From Pascua guehoae (taxonomy: Eukaryota; Basidiomycota; Tremellomycetes; Trichosporonales; Trichosporonaceae): a stretch of 64,000 bases of DNA. A program made the translations under genes and the position numbers. The stretch is from contig BCJX01000003.1 in NCBI GenBank assembly GCA_001600415.1, forward strand, positions 2,170,761 to 2,234,760, given 5' to 3'. The notes below the pieces were generated by a model, which saw nothing but the letters and a program-made list of their open reading frames with translations, made no database searches and was not told where the DNA came from. Positions 63,441 to 64,000 of the stretch are shown one piece after another. How positions within the stretch are numbered: the stretch's first letter is position 1; each line of letters opens with the position of its first letter.

Positions 63441-63888
63441 GCAAAGCATCGCAACCGAGGACACAGGGGCGCGCCTCTTCAGCGGGCACAGTATGGATGT
63501 TTGTAGCAGGATGTGGGCTGCGATAAGCCTCCTTCGGATACAGACACGGGTCTGGGTCTGCGAAAGAGCTGGGGGCCAGAAAGGTGGCAAAGCCAGAGCG
63601 CGCATAGATGCGATAGAGCGATATTGTACATGCCATGTGCATTTTGACCCGTTTGAACGTCGTCTCATGCGGTGTGCGGCACGTCTGGCTTGTGGTCCAA
63701 CTTGCCACCAGTATGTGTCTTGTGCAGCATGCTCGCCAACCTGCGACTGGTTTGCTGCTTGGGTTCATGAAGGCTGTTGTCGAGCACGCCAGCACTTGCA
63801 ACGCATGTCGCATTCTCATCGTGCCAAAGAACTGTGGGTGTGGCACGAGTTGTTTCCGATGCACAGACTCGGCGCACAAGGGCATCCG

Positions 63889-64000
63889 GGGAATATACAG
63901 GTGCGATCAGAAAGTATTGAGACCGCTTGAGCTCGGTTGCGCACACGGCACATTGCCAGGGTCTCATCTCGTGCACGAGTGCAGGAAATAATACGCACGA
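63889..64000 (+). mobile_element. MITE-like element, left end, running out of the window
   Basis: After TA, the sequence caggtgcgatcagaaagtat, then tgagaccgcttgagctcgg, matches the left terminus of the MITE-like family. The right end is not in the window. Confidence 0.5.

Overview
The window looks like a chromosome end region of a GC-rich basidiomycete yeast, probably of the Trichosporonales type. That placement is an inference. It rests on high GC, many very short introns (33-70 nt) with GT-AG ends and CTAAC/CTGAC branch-like motifs, nuclear-style tRNA introns, and a Q-rich and Mms22-type gene content. There are no operons, CRISPR arrays or bacterial signals. One assembly gap (N run) is present.

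Region 1 (1-36,000) holds conventional, widely spaced housekeeping and regulatory genes. In order they are: a 4-coumarate:CoA-ligase-like enzyme with a peroxisomal tail (-); a mitochondrial-type metallo-beta-lactamase-fold hydrolase (+); a tRNA-Glu(CTC) with intron (-) beside tRNA relics; a ten-exon secreted metallophosphoesterase/5'-nucleotidase-like gene with microexons (-); a mitochondrial PP2C phosphatase (+); an unrecognised protein (+); a Vps5/SNX1-type sorting nexin (+); a BTB-domain protein (-); a Q-rich protein (+); and a 2304-residue Mms22/Mus7-type DNA repair protein (+).

Region 2 (36,000-58,150) is the unusual part. It is an array of seven genes (six on -, one on +) with the same plan. 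Each has a short first exon encoding a hydrophobic, signal-like N terminus. Each has a small phase-0 intron, in most cases followed by an exon that opens with a CTN leucine codon. The large second exon encodes hydrophobic segments plus a different low-complexity or internally repeated block in each gene: Arg/Ala, Pro, poly-Ala or Asp-Gly-Tyr repeats. At least one C-terminal remnant lies among them. Their upstream regions share short sequence modules and their introns resemble each other more than their coding parts do. I recognise no known family. This array is the best candidate for an undescribed system.

Region 3 (45,500-64,000, interleaved with and beyond the array) is repeat-rich. It contains a MITE-like terminal-inverted-repeat family, minisatellites, a 92-bp direct repeat that flanks the gap, a pair of long inverted repeats with a third copy, a mitochondrial cox1 insertion (NUMT), and frame-broken gene fragments. 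This is typical of subtelomeric or rapidly evolving chromosome territory. I see no telomere repeat in the window.

All gene models were built by eye from open frames, splice motifs and conserved protein motifs. Phases were checked arithmetically for each multi-exon model, but no alignment or RNA evidence was available.
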